Source: Stramonita haemastoma
Lineage: Eukaryota > Mollusca > Gastropoda > Neogastropoda > Muricidae
DNA: 22,500 nucleotides
Direction: 5' to 3'
Assembly (NCBI GenBank): GCA_030674155.1
Contig: CM060316.1
Coordinates: 81,678,936-81,701,435, forward strand
Positions 1-9,480 of this stretch are shown here, in pieces; position 1 is the stretch's first letter, and each line of letters starts with the position of its first letter. A program made the position numbers and the translations under genes. The notes beneath the pieces were generated by a model. It saw nothing but the letters and a program-made list of their open reading frames with translations, ran no database searches and was not told the origin of the DNA.

Positions 1-189
1 AACAACAACCAAAAAAGTCATAGACGTCATTAGAATGCTGTCAGAAATCAAATTGATAAAAAAAAAAACTGTCAGTAACTTAATTCAGATGGTGTTAATA
101 AAACTGTCCTCAACGTCATTCAATGTGTATCATCAGATTGATTGAAAAAAACGATAATAAATTGTCATAGATGTCTTTCAATTGGAATT

Positions 190-461
190 TCATGTCAAAT
201 CACTAAAACAATTGCCACATTGTTGAGTTTCAGCCTGTGAATGTGTCAAAGTCCTGATTCTAGAAGCATAGAAACCGATTTTCGTCAAAGGTATCATCGA
301 AGCATCTAACATCCAAAATTCAAAAACTAACTTGAAAACTATATACAAAACACTCAAAAGAAACCATGCTAACAACAATAGCAATAGCAAAGCAGCAACA
401 AACCAACCAGTGAAACAGAAAGTGTGGACTACTCGCTCACTCACATCCACATCACGTGGAG
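190..461 (-). CDS. Candidate terminal exon with a transmembrane segment (speculative)
   Basis: I do not recognise this sequence. On the minus strand an open frame of about 90 codons runs down to a stop at 190-192. It follows an unusually good splice-acceptor-like signal: about 50 bases of pyrimidine-rich sequence (465-513 on the complement) ending in CAG at 464-462. The encoded stretch holds a hydrophobic run of roughly 35 residues (core FVAALLLLLLLAWFLLSVLY) that could span a membrane, followed by a short polar tail containing a CGNC pair. The same frame continues upstream into SINE sequence, so only the part after the acceptor could be host exon. I see no minus-strand AATAAA downstream of the stop. 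The leucine run comes from simple CAA/CAG-type repeats, so chance is a serious alternative. Confidence 0.18.
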
Positions 462-608
462 CTGGTATAGTAGAAGAGAGAGTGAATGAGAAGAATAGAG
501 GAAGAAAAAAAACATGACTGCGGCTTGAGGCAAGCTGTGGACTGGCATGAAGGAAGGAACTGAGGTGTGGGTGAAAGGAAATTTCAGGTGATTTGATTTG
601 ATTTAATC

Positions 609-771
609 TTTTATATCGAGGATAATGGAATAAGCACTCTTGTGCTTTTTTACATCCAGTTCCCGTTTGTATGCATTTTGTAATAATGTCATTTGTTCCC
701 ACCGGCACACAATGGCCTACTCTTACGAAAAGCGGAACAGGGTTTAACGTTTACGCAAGGTGTTCTGAGTG
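609..771 (-). mobile_element. tRNA-derived SINE, 5'-truncated copy A
   Basis: On the minus strand this is the 3' half of the SINE seen more completely at 18217-18566. Shared landmarks are the terminal TTTTATATCGAGGATAA, the CCCACCGGCACAC block, CCTACTCTTACGAAAAGCGG and the following AACAGGGTTTAACG. The tRNA-like head with the A and B boxes is missing. Homology fades after about 771, just before the 23-bp minisatellite. Confidence 0.85.
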
Positions 772-831
772 ACAGAATGTGATGTTACACAAGGACATCA
801 CTAGCTCTCAGAGGGTAATGGTAGCGTGAAA

Positions 832-1331
832 CAGTTGAGCGATGACGCCTAAAGCAGTTGAGAGATGACGCCCACAGCAGTTGAGAGATGACGCCCACAG
901 CAGTTGAGAGATGACGCTCACAGCAGTTGAAAGATGACGCCCACAGCAGTTGAGAGATGACGCTCACAGCAGTTGAAAGATGACGCTCACAGCAGTTGAA
1001 AGATGACGCCCACAGCAGTTGAGAGATGACGCTCACAGCAGTTGAAAGATGACGCTCACAGCAGTTGAGAGATGACGCCCACAGCAGTTGAGAGATGACG
1101 CTCACAGCAGTTGAAAGATGACGCTCACAGCAGTTGAGAGATGACGCTCACAGCAGTTGAGAGATGACGCTCACAGCAGTTGAGAGATGACGCTCACAGC
1201 AGTTGAGAGATGACGCTCACAGCAGTTGAGAGATGACGCTCACAGCAGTTGAGAGATGACGCTCACAGCAGTTGAGAGATGACGCCCACAGCAGTTGAGT
1301 GATGACGCCCACAGCAGTTGAGTGATGATGA
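832..1331. repeat. 23-bp minisatellite, about 21-22 tandem copies
   Basis: The unit is CAGTTGAGAGATGACGCYCA plus CAG, 23 bp by direct spacing of the CAGTTG starts (for example 855 and 878). Two sites vary between units: GAGAGA versus GAAAGA, and GCTCA versus GCCCA. The 3' third is nearly homogeneous GAGAGA/GCTCA, while the middle alternates variants. The first unit and the last two are degenerate. Because 23 is not a multiple of three, the open frame on the minus strand is a 69-bp (three-unit) peptide repeat by accident of composition, so I do not call it coding. Confidence 0.95.
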
Positions 1332-1533
1332 CAGTATTTGCTGAGGAGGAAGGGGCCAGGGAGGAAAGGCAAGGATGTAAGAGATCGTAGGTTGAAAAAC
1401 TAGAAAATTGGTATGACTTGTGATGTTAAAACAAAGTACTTTATTTTGTAGTTGAAACAAATCGTGACCAATACATAATCAGAATATCTGGAAAATAGGG
1501 CAAGAAATACAGTGGACGTGGTGAATTAGTTCT

Positions 1534-1568
1534 CACATGGGCGCGCGCTACGTACGTACGCACACACA

Positions 1569-1615
<47 letters not shown>

Positions 1616-1616
1616 A
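1534..1616. repeat. Alternating purine-pyrimidine tract: CG/TACG then (CA)n
   Basis: A GCGCGC run leads into CGTACGTACG and then an almost uninterrupted CA tract with two CC breaks. Strict purine-pyrimidine alternation over most of this stretch makes it a candidate Z-DNA-forming tract. Confidence 0.9.
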
Positions 1617-1634
1617 CATATCTGCGCTTGCATA

Positions 1635-1701
1635 CAGACAGACAGACAGGCAGGCAGACAGACAGACAAACATACAGATACATATGCACCGACAGACAGA
1701 C
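1635..1701. repeat. (CAGA)n tetranucleotide microsatellite, imperfect
   Basis: Repeated CAGA units with CAGG variants, interrupted by CATACAGATACATATGCACC before a last short CAGA run. It sits 18 bp after the CA tract, so the two form a compound microsatellite. Confidence 0.9.
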
Positions 1702-1744
1702 ATTGGAGAGAGAGAGGAAGTGGAGAGAATCAGAGAGTAATCCT

Positions 1745-2123
1745 GTCATGTGGGGAAGCTTCTCCTAGATGTAGACGAAGTGCTAGTTCAGTGATTTGCA
1801 CGCTGCACTGTGGACAGACACTCTTTCCTGCCGCCAGGTGCTGCAGACATACGAGAAATGCCATCAGTCAGGGTGGGGCGCTGTTTGCCCTCAGCTAGCT
1901 GTCAGCCAGGACAAACCTATACCAGGGATACATTCCCATCAACAAGTTTGTGGCGTGCATATTGTAGATGACTCCACAGATAGCACAGGCTGGCATTCCC
2001 AAAGTGCACGATGCATTCAGTATGATAGATAGATTAAAACAACGTTTGTCTTCTTAAACGATGAAATCTGATGTCTCGTTTAAAGCTTGTTAACTGTAAA
2101 CAAGCAACTTTCCACGTAGGGGT

Positions 2124-2124
<1 letters not shown>
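1745..2124. other. Unique sequence, no gene recognised
   Basis: This stretch has near-balanced base composition. It contains an open frame of about 78 codons on the plus strand with no recognisable motif. I see no convincing splice signals or repeats. Confidence 0.5.

Positions 2125-2190
<66 letters not shown>
2125..2190. repeat. (ATT)n trinucleotide microsatellite
   Basis: An uninterrupted TTA/ATT run of about 22 units. Confidence 0.97.
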
Positions 2191-2311
2191 CTCTGGTGAG
2201 GTGGTTGGGGTGGGAAAGACTGCTGAATGCAAAAAAAATGTGAAGTAACACTGAAAAAATATCCATTTATCAGTTTCACGATTTTACGATTCCTTTAAAA
2301 CCATCTTAGCC

Positions 2312-2378
2312 CCGTTGCGGCCGCAGCCGGCCGTAACAGCACCTGCTGCTAGATTCCGTTGCGGCCGTAGCCGGCCGT
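2312..2378. repeat. Duplicated 23-bp GC-rich motif, direct repeat
   Basis: CCGTTGCGGCCGYAGCCGGC (continuing CGT) occurs at 2312-2334 and again at 2356-2378, 44 bp apart, with one base difference. Each copy contains overlapping GCGGCCGC- and CCGGCCG-type palindromic cores. This is the only clearly CpG-rich patch in the first 12 kb and stands out against AT-rich flanks. Confidence 0.85.
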
Positions 2379-2390
2379 TGGTCCTGACCA

Positions 2391-2630
2391 CATGCGCAGT
2401 ACTTTTCCATCACACACACATCTCGTGGTTCTCACACAATGTGTCTGAAATTTGGTGGGGCGATGCAGGGAAGGTTTCAGATGGTGCCAGTGATAAATTT
2501 AGACCACTAACACGTGTGTACTTGGGAGGAAAGGAAGAAAGCAAGGCTGGCGATAGAAACGCCTTTCAATCATAGCGCGTGGCGAAAAAAAATGGCGTCT
2601 TCGTTGGTAGCAGACGATTCATCTAACTAA
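2391..2630 (+). promoter_or_regulatory. Candidate promoter or 5' end with YY1-like AAAATGGCG and a 12-codon ORF
   Basis: Downstream of the GC-rich pair are an NRF1-half-site-like CATGCGCAGT (2391-2400), then GCGCGTGGCG (about 2575) and AAAAAAAATGGCGTCTTCG, whose core matches the AAnATGGCG form of YY1 sites. The ATG at 2592 has A at -3 and G at +4, and opens only 12 codons before TAA (2628-2630). It could be a first exon that splices, a uORF, or chance. No TATA box or donor of good quality is visible. The motif names are established knowledge; their use here is inference. Confidence 0.2.
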
Positions 2631-2831
2631 CTAGACAATAAAATGAACGTGTTTGCATTGGAAGTAGAAAAAATTCAATGATAAATATTAAGTGAGTCAG
2701 AAATAAAAAGCTGACGGGGGAGAAGAGAAAGGAAATAACGCAGTTAGAGAGAAGAATGAACCCGACTACACAGCACATTCCTGCAAGCGTGGCGACCTGT
2801 GCTACCCACACGCTGTGGAGAAATGTGACCT

Positions 2832-2855
2832 GGGGGGGGGGGGGGGGGGAGGGGG
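2832..2855. repeat. G-tract (18 G, A, 5 G)
   Basis: A long mononucleotide run, one of several G/C homopolymers in the window. It is prone to sequencing-length error. Confidence 0.95.
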
Positions 2856-2859
2856 AAGG

Positions 2860-5800
2860 TCCACAGCATAAACGCCAGAAAATGTGACGCCTTTTGTCTA
2901 TTTTCTAGTAAATACCACACTTTTTATTTGAAACTCAACGGACAGATTTGCTGATGACGAAAATAGCGAGAAGGAAAAGAAAATAGATCTCCAGTCTGCC
3001 AAGGTGCCACAGGTGACAGCATAGGTACAACCCCCGACACATCCACATTTTGTGCTTTCTGTGATGTGATGTGTCCCTGTGCCATCACTATGACTACTTT
3101 AAAGGCTATCACGATTAAAATTTTGTAGAATTACAGAAGTTCTGTGTTGTTTCATGTTTGTCACACCTGTGTGGTGACACTGGTGACAATGTGACACTTA
3201 TGTACAATATTACACTTCTGTGCACTTAACAAACATGTGGTAAGACATAGACATCTGAAATGCAGTATATAGGTAAGATATTGATTGAATATTCCTTGTT
3301 TTCAAAAGACAAAAAACCAGTTAAACAAAAAGTATGCCTCATCAAGACATACAAAACAACAGGTGTTATGAGGACATTGTTTGACACATCCTTGAAGTAC
3401 AATTGCACACAAACATTAATAAACACGTTAGCTAGGCATCAGTTCTTTATTCAACACTTACATGTATGAATTTGTGTCTATTCCATATATATTTTGCTGG
3501 TTTATTGTATACAACATACTTTTACCTGTGATTGGTGACAAATAAGGTGACAACGACACGACATTTTGTGACCAGACATGTAAACTTGCCTTAAAATGCA
3601 AGTACAAAGATATATCTAGCTTGTGACAAAATTTCAGCTTGATAGCTTGTCATGCACACAGACAGTTGTCTCAGGAGTAGACTATGTCAGTTTGGGGTAG
3701 AAAACTTTCAAAGAATTCAAAATCTACAGGCAGTTTAGCTCTGTAGAATTCAACAACAAGAGGGTTTAAATTAAAACAAAGGTTGTAGGAGCTGCTTCAT
3801 CTTCTAGATGTCATGCTTTGTTTCTTCAAGACGTCATTGCAGGGTCATTTGAATTTCTGACGTGAGAAACGTACCAAACGGACTACGTTATTCACTAAGA
3901 AACATTCCTGCTTTAAATCCTATTAGATAGATATCTTGCAATTTGCAGATTTTTTTTCAGGACATAATCTAATTGCATGATAAAAGTATTATTTTAAAAG
4001 GCATAGATGGGGAAATGGGGTATTCAAATTTCTTCGTCTGGAAAGGACTGGATTTCAAGTCACAATCAAAATGAGGCAAGTCACAATCAAAATAAGGCAA
4101 AGCTATTATTATTAAAAGATCCCTTTTGTTTATTATATCCTTGTGATTTGTAGCAATAATAATATTTGCAGCTGTTAATTCATTTGCGTCGTTTCAGTTC
4201 AGTTTCAAAGGTAGTCTTTTGCAGATTTTAGTTATGATGTGTGTATATTGGGGGTGGATTTTTTTATTCGCTTTTTGACTATCCCCTTTTTGTCATCTCA
4301 GCCCTCAGCTACCATCACCTCCAATGTACATGGAAACTTTGTGGTTGTATGTATTTGACAGCTATCAGTCAGTTTAGGATGTCAGCTGTTAAAAGTCGAA
4401 TTACATGGTTACACAATGTGTGCCTGCACTGATAACAGCTACACCATCCCAGAAGTTTTGCAGGAGCTTTTGGAGAGCTTGCAGTATGTAAGTAGTGAAT
4501 CTGATGAACTTCAGTATGGGAAAAATATGACATAAAAGAGGAGAAGCATGTCCTTCAGATTAATAGAGTATCTTTATTTGAAATCACATATTATATATGT
4601 GGTGCCATAAGTTCAGATTCAAAAGAGCAATGAGCTGACAAGAGTGCCAGTGGAGCTTGCACAGATAGCAGTCATTCAAACAAGTAAGAGGTTGCCCCAG
4701 TTTATATGTAAGCCGTGTTCACACTGGAATTGCCCTGTCGTTGTACAGTGTCTGTGTACGTGAATGCTAATATCAACGCAGTGTGGAGCTGAATCAATAC
4801 CAGGATTCTTGAGAAGGTCAGTGAAATAGGGCGGATTGTAAACTTCCTTTCCCTGCCTCTGCATATGCCACGCCGTTGGCTGAGAGAGGTGCCTCAGTCC
4901 TCCCTCCCTCACTGCTGTGGGCGTTGTTGTGAAGGGGTGTCTGGGCTGCTGGTGACATTGTTAAGATGTTATCTTTTTGTGTTTGTTTTGCATATACTGA
5001 TATATCAAACACAAAAATGCAGTCGATTTGTAAAATCTGAAAAAAGGCATTTGAGGTTTTGAAACATTATATGAAATTGCCACTTGCATAACAGTTTTTA
5101 TCAATGCTGTTTTTGAAGAAATTAAAGGTACACACTTAAATATGTAAAACTACAAGAAAAGAGGGAGACGAAAGCATGGAATAAAATAAAACATTGCTAA
5201 CGAGCCCTGAAGTTGAATCAAGAACAGAATTGTGTGTGCATTGTATGTGCAGAGGGGTTATTGCATGCTGGTTTGTCTTACTCCTGCTCCGTCCCCTTAT
5301 CCACCACCCTACTTAAATACTTTTCTATCACACTGCTGCAATGACGCCTGTGGGTGCTGAAATTGTTGTGAGCTCTACAATCTTATTCATTGGTTTATTT
5401 GAATTTTTTGCAGCAAAGAGATCAATCAATCCCAATATCCAGATCAACTAAAGTTCTTTTGAAAATACAAGAAAAGAAACTATACTCTCGAACCATTCTC
5501 GAAGTTTAGATTTTATATTTTTGATGAAAGTTTATCAAATTTGCTATGGAGCCATTGTGCCTTGAATCGGGATATACAAGCCTGTTTTGGGGCCTCATGT
5601 GCAGATTATCTCGATAGATTGTGCCCCAGTTTCTCTTCCATGTATTTCTTCACAAACTTCCAATAGTTAAGAGGCTGGTTTTTGCTTCGTCAGTTTAAAG
5701 TCTTTCTGCTTTGTCCTGGGTTAGTTTTTCTTGATCAAGATGTGTCATGATTATTTCTTATTTTCGGTAACTTGATGTTACTCCTAATATGGTCTTTGTT

Positions 5801-5984
5801 TTTTGGTTAGACTTACCAACGATAATGACAGTGACTAAAGCGGCAACAACAAAGGCAAGATTTTTTTTTAATGTGTTTTGAAAACAGAGCTTTGTTGTCA
5901 TGCTTAAGCTTCCGTGTTAGGGTGAATGCTGACAAACACACAGTCAACAGACAGCCGTGGTTTCCTCTATCCAGGCAAATGACT
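2860..5984. other. AT-rich sequence, no gene recognised
   Basis: More than 3 kb of unique-looking AT-rich DNA. Open frames are short (under about 80 codons), mutually contradictory on both strands and without recognisable domains. The only internal structure I see is a two-copy 21-bp duplication near 4056. It is consistent with intron or intergenic DNA. Confidence 0.6.
4056..4097. repeat. 21-bp tandem duplication, two copies
   Basis: CAAGTCACAATCAAAATRAG (plus G) occurs twice in a row with one G/A difference. Confidence 0.9.
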
Positions 5985-6265
5985 AGCAACAGATAATTTT
6001 CTTATAACCAGAGAAGTTCACTGACCACCAAACTAATCCATTTCATCCCACCAAAGACACTTTCCATGAGACTGAACTGTAGTATAAGAGATGCTCATTC
6101 TGGCTGTCTTGCACTGCTGGAAAGTCTTGCTGGCCAATACATTCATAGTCTCTAAAGCCACCCTGTCCTGGAACCACAGAAAAAGTGCCGCTATCACTAT
6201 GATAAAGGGATCTGCTGTGTGTGGGATAGAGAAAATGATTATTTGGCACTGTTGAAGTACGTGGT
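5985..6265 (-). repeat. Dispersed repeat copy 1, possible decayed LINE RNase H region
   Basis: This is homologous to 7908-8345. Shared blocks on the plus strand include TTATAACCA, AAGTTCACTGACC, TCCATTTCATCCCACCAAA and CTATCACTATGATAAAGG. Read on the minus strand it gives LYHSDSG, then VVPGQGGF and later QDSQNEHL, and the paired copy gives LYHTEGC, APGQAGITDNETIDQLAS. The second string resembles the (W)xPxHxGIxGNExADxLA signature of LINE-encoded RNase H. The catalytic His and Asp positions are not preserved and frames are broken. Repeat status is well supported; the RNase H reading is tentative. Confidence 0.6.
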
Positions 6266-6359
6266 AAAAATATAATCATAAAAGAATATCGAACTGAATA
6301 ATGAACATTTTGGGGGGTCCTTGGCCAGAGCTCTGAGGTTTACAAATGGTAAGACTTTT

Positions 6360-6950
6360 GTATATGATAATAGTAATAATACATAGAACTTATATAGGGC
6401 TATATCTTGCAAAAACAAACCAAAGCGCTCGCATTCGACCTATACAACACACAAGCAACCAATAACAATTAATACTTTTAGCAAATTCGAATGTACACAC
6501 ACATGCACGCGCACACACACGCACACACACACACGTGCTCACACCTATATAAAGGTTATACACTTTTGCAGGGTGATGGGGATTTCAAATGTTAAAGGCA
6601 GGGACAAATAGGAGATGAAAACGAGAGATGAAAATCTTATGTTTGAAATGAATGTGTCTTGAGGTTGGGTTTTAAAGTGTTACAACTAGGCTGTTGGCGA
6701 AGGGAGAGAGGTAGGTCATTCCAAATTGATGGACCAGAAATAAAGAGCGGTGGCCAACAGTAGATAGGATGAATCGAGGTATCTGTAAGGACTTGTTCTG
6801 TATCATCCAGTTTGGGATGTCTTGAAGGCTGAAGGACATACTTGTCAAGAGAAAAGGCAGATTTTCAGGAGTATACGACTGTTTACTCACCATGAAGGTA
6901 TCCGCATTCTGACTCCGATGAAAATGTCTAAACACGGCTCCAATGTGCAT
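6360..6950 (+). repeat. Longer dispersed repeat, incomplete
   Basis: It begins with a diverged form of the common invertebrate AACTTATATAGxGC-type motif (6388-6400) and an AAGCGCTCGCATTCGACC block, then an interrupting CA tract. It continues with GGCGAAGGGAGAGAGGTAGG, CATTCC, GATGGACCAGAAA, GTGGCCAACAGTAGATAGG and ATGAATCGAGGTATCTGTAAG. The latter blocks look like a repeat I associate with marine mollusc genomes. I cannot name the family or fix its ends, and there is no second copy in this window to prove it. Confidence 0.35.
6494..6534. repeat. (CA)n microsatellite with CG interruptions
   Basis: A short CA run broken by TG and CG dinucleotides. Confidence 0.85.
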
Positions 6951-6952
6951 GC

Positions 6953-7219
6953 CTTTTTTTTTTTTTTAATTTGTCATCCATTTCAACCATCACAAAATTG
7001 GCTACTCCTCCAATGACGGAACGGGTTCTAACGTGGACGCAAGATGTTCTGTGTTTATATATCTCATCCGAAGGACTTTCAGGGGAGTGGATTTGGTACT
7101 TATTTTAACCCCAGCGGAAAAAAACCCTCAAACGAAAGCCTGGGTGGTGGTTTGAACCCAGGCCATCAGATCACAAGAACAACATTTAACCACTGGGCTT
7201 GCCGCCCCCCCCCCCCCCC
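6953..7219 (-). mobile_element. tRNA-derived SINE, copy B, diverged, with A and B boxes
   Basis: The minus strand reads from a tRNA-like head to a tail abutting the T/A-rich run at 6953-6970. Pol III box B is GGGTTCAAACC (7149-7159) and a box A-like AAGCCCAGTGGTT lies at 7188-7200, about 40 bp apart. The body shares AAGTCCTTCGGATGAGA and AGAACATCTTGCG with copies C and D. A 15-base C run (7205-7219) replaces the extreme 5' end, comparable to the G runs at the head of copy D. Its boxes are closer to the tRNA consensus than those of copy D, but the body is more diverged. Confidence 0.8.
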
Positions 7220-7661
7220 TTCCTTACCTAACAAATCAATAAAGAGAAGAAAAAATTGAGCAATGAATCTAACTTACCACATTCGTGAATCTGGAAATAT
7301 CTTTGAGTGGTTAGGAACTTTTTTTTATCAGGGTTTTCATGACCTTTGGGTTTTTTTTATAAACTGCAATATGCAATATGTAAGCTTCAACCAGGGGGTG
7401 CCTACATTCATCTTCAGATTCTCCAAACGAATCCCTGGTTGATGTTGTTGTTGTTTTGCATTTTTTGAATAGTTTAAGGACGAGTGTATGTTTGTTGTGC
7501 TAATGCTTCTTGGTTGTTGAGTTTGAGTTCCTTATATTTGTTGACATCTGTAGTTTCTACTAAAGCTCTCGTTTTTAATTTGAGTTGAAGAATGACTACA
7601 ACAACAGCAGCAGCAAAATAACTCGAAGAAGAAGGCGGATGGGGAAAAAAAGACGAGGCCT

Positions 7662-7903
7662 GTTTCCAAACTACAGATGTTTTGATAATACATACCACAG
7701 AGCGTCTATACAGATATAACACAGTTATAGATCTTATCTACATTAGTGCTTCTGATTTTGGTTGCAGCATATAGCTCAGAAAGATTCACTTTGCTACAAC
7801 CCAAGAAAGTCACTGAGTATGAAAACTAATCCATTCTGTACCACCACCGATGCTTTTCAGTAGCCTGGCCTTTTGCTCATTACTCACAGAAGAAGATGGT
7901 AGC
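7662..7903 (-). repeat. Dispersed repeat copy 2a, tandem with copy 2b
   Basis: About 240 bp that aligns to the start of the next copy: TTCCAAA-x-TAGATG, CTATACAGA, AGCATAYRGCTCARAAAG, TTGYTAYAACC, AGAAAGTCACTGA and ATGCTTTTCA recur at an offset of about 247 bp. The unit is then cut short and restarts at 7908. Divergence is high, so the duplication is old. Confidence 0.7.
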
Positions 7904-7907
7904 TGCT

Positions 7908-8345
7908 TCCAAAATGTAGATCTATGTTTTACTGCTTTACACCACGAAGCCTCTATACAGACTGAATGCTAGTAAAAATGTTATCTGCATAATCCTATTT
8001 CTGTTCTTCTTCCCAGCATACGGCTCAAAAAGGTTCATTTTGTTATAACCATAGAAAGTCACTGACCGTGAAACTAGTCCATTTCATCCCACCAAATATG
8101 CTTTTCATTAGATTGAACCTGAGCTCATTACACTCTGTAAAAAGATGCCTATTCTTGATGCCAGTCGTGGCTAGCCAGCTGGTCAATAGTTTCATTATCT
8201 GTGATGCCAGCCTGCCCTGGAGCCACGGGAAGAGTAGAGCAGCCCTCAGTATGATAAAGGCATTAGTGGGATACCTGCCTGCCCACAGAAAAAGATGGCT
8301 TAGTATTGTTGAAGTGGAGGGAGTGGTGTTGCTGTTGAGTGGTAC
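7908..8345 (-). repeat. Dispersed repeat copy 2b, longest copy
   Basis: The most complete copy in the window: its first part matches 7662-7903 and its second part matches 5985-6265. The minus strand yields the RNase H-like string APGQAGITDNETIDQLAS in a frame that ends soon after in a stop. Overlapping long open frames on both strands (107-124 codons) are probably by-products. No reverse transcriptase motif lies next to it, so it is an isolated fragment. Confidence 0.65.
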
Positions 8346-8419
8346 AGTCTCATGTAATCCACGCCATTCTGTATCGTCCTCACTTGTGTAACATTGCAGC
8401 ATATTCGTCCTGAACACTA

Positions 8420-9050
8420 ATTGTCTTTAAGAAGATGATAAGCTTTTTATTTTTTCATTCAGCCAAGATGCTTTTATTTTTTAACCTTCATTCACTTAAA
8501 GCATTTATATCTTTCTTTTATCGGCTCGCCAAAAGGAATATCTATTACACCGGTTAAATAAACTATCTGCTCTTTGACAATATTTCTACGTTACGTGGCT
8601 TTTGCTATACCACAGTTGTGTTTCGTTACGATTGCTTTAGATAATTTCCTTTTTCTGTATATCATTTTGAAACTCTCCGTACAAATCTGTTACAATTACA
8701 CTAGCGATGCTGTTGACTGATATAGTTGACTTTTGAACGTAAGCGTGGCACAATATTTGTTGTAGTTTATGGTACTGGAGACAACAGTTCTCTGTCTTAA
8801 TCATTTTCATGTAAACAGAAAACTGTTTGAAAATGAAACAGGTTTTGTGTATAGGTACCAAAGGAAAAAGAAATGAAGGAACTGTCAAAGATGATTCCAG
8901 CAAAAAATATACTGCACTCATCTTCTGACTGTCTTTGTATCATGGTAGATCTGGAATGATAATGAATATAGACTTGTTAAATACCAAGGACAGGATAAAA
9001 GGATGTGACGTGTATGTGGATATGTCTACATGTGGATCTGTGTTCAAGAG
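8420..9050. other. AT-rich sequence, nothing recognised
   Basis: No repeats, microsatellites or motif-bearing frames are visible. One minus-strand frame of about 94 codons has no recognisable feature. Confidence 0.5.
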
Positions 9051-9119
9051 GTAATGCACCGAAAACGAAAAGTCAAGGGTGTGATCCCTGTTGAACCCGA
9101 ACTTTTCCTCTTTCCATTA

Positions 9120-9480
9120 GACCTTCATTGGTGCTCTAAGTGCCACTCTTTTGCATGGGATAATAAACCGAGCCCCCCCCCCCCCCCCCAAAAAAAAAAA
9201 ATTAAATAAATAAATAAATAAATAAAAAATAAAAAAATAAATAAATAAACCGAGGCCCAATATGCAACACATTAAAGGCACGTTAAAGAATGAACGGCAA
9301 CGGGAGTTATCCCTGTCAAATGTCTGTAGAAAAGACTTCACTCAAATAGAAACAAATGCACATGCAGACAAGAATTTTTTTTTTTAATTTAAAAGTGGTG
9401 CTGCTCTTGTGACGATGCGCTCTCCCCGGTGAAAGCATTCCGAATTTCACAAGGAGAAATTTGCTGTGTCTAAATATCGA
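9120..9480 (+). mobile_element. Second SINE family (gastropod type), diverged, with internal simple repeat
   Basis: The 3' part, CACGTTAAAGAATGAACGGCAAC through TCTGTAGAAAAGACTTCACT and GACGATGCGCTCTCCCCGG to AATTTCACAAGGAGAAAT, corresponds to a SINE body I recognise from gastropod genomes, by memory of its motif order. A block of C17, A12 and (AAAT)n at 9174-9250 splits the AAACCGAG motif, which appears on both sides (9165-9171 and 9247-9254). That suggests a local duplication or slippage event inside the element. The 5' head before 9160 is too diverged to define. Confidence 0.6.
9174..9250. repeat. C-run, A-run and (AAAT)n block inside SINE
   Basis: C17 followed by A12 and then about ten AAAT-like units with short irregularities. 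It resembles a SINE tail inserted within another SINE. Confidence 0.9.

Noticed and set aside
785..1105. Open frame of about 106 codons across the 23-bp minisatellite (minus strand)
   Set aside because: Produced by the repeat's composition; the three-unit peptide periodicity follows from 23 bp x 3, with no start context or domain.
900..1300. Array of full CRE/AP-1 sites
   Set aside because: The unit reads TGACGCTCA or TGACGCCCA, neither TGACGTCA nor TGACTCA; only a half-site is present.
832..1331. CRISPR-like array because of regular spacing
   Set aside because: Units are directly adjacent with no unique spacers, and the context is eukaryotic.
3226..3469. Sense and antisense frames of 66-69 codons, with HTFCLTG resembling HTFCFTG at about 400-430
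   Set aside because: Only about 19 of 24 bases match in a short A-rich stretch; no extended homology.
4676..5012. Overlapping minus-strand frames (78 and 64 codons)
   Set aside because: No recognisable domain; the two frames conflict and no splice signals support either.
8043..8417. Overlapping 124-codon (minus) and 107-codon (plus) frames
   Set aside because: They lie on opposite strands of a dispersed repeat and neither contains the RNase H-like string, which is in a third frame with stops.
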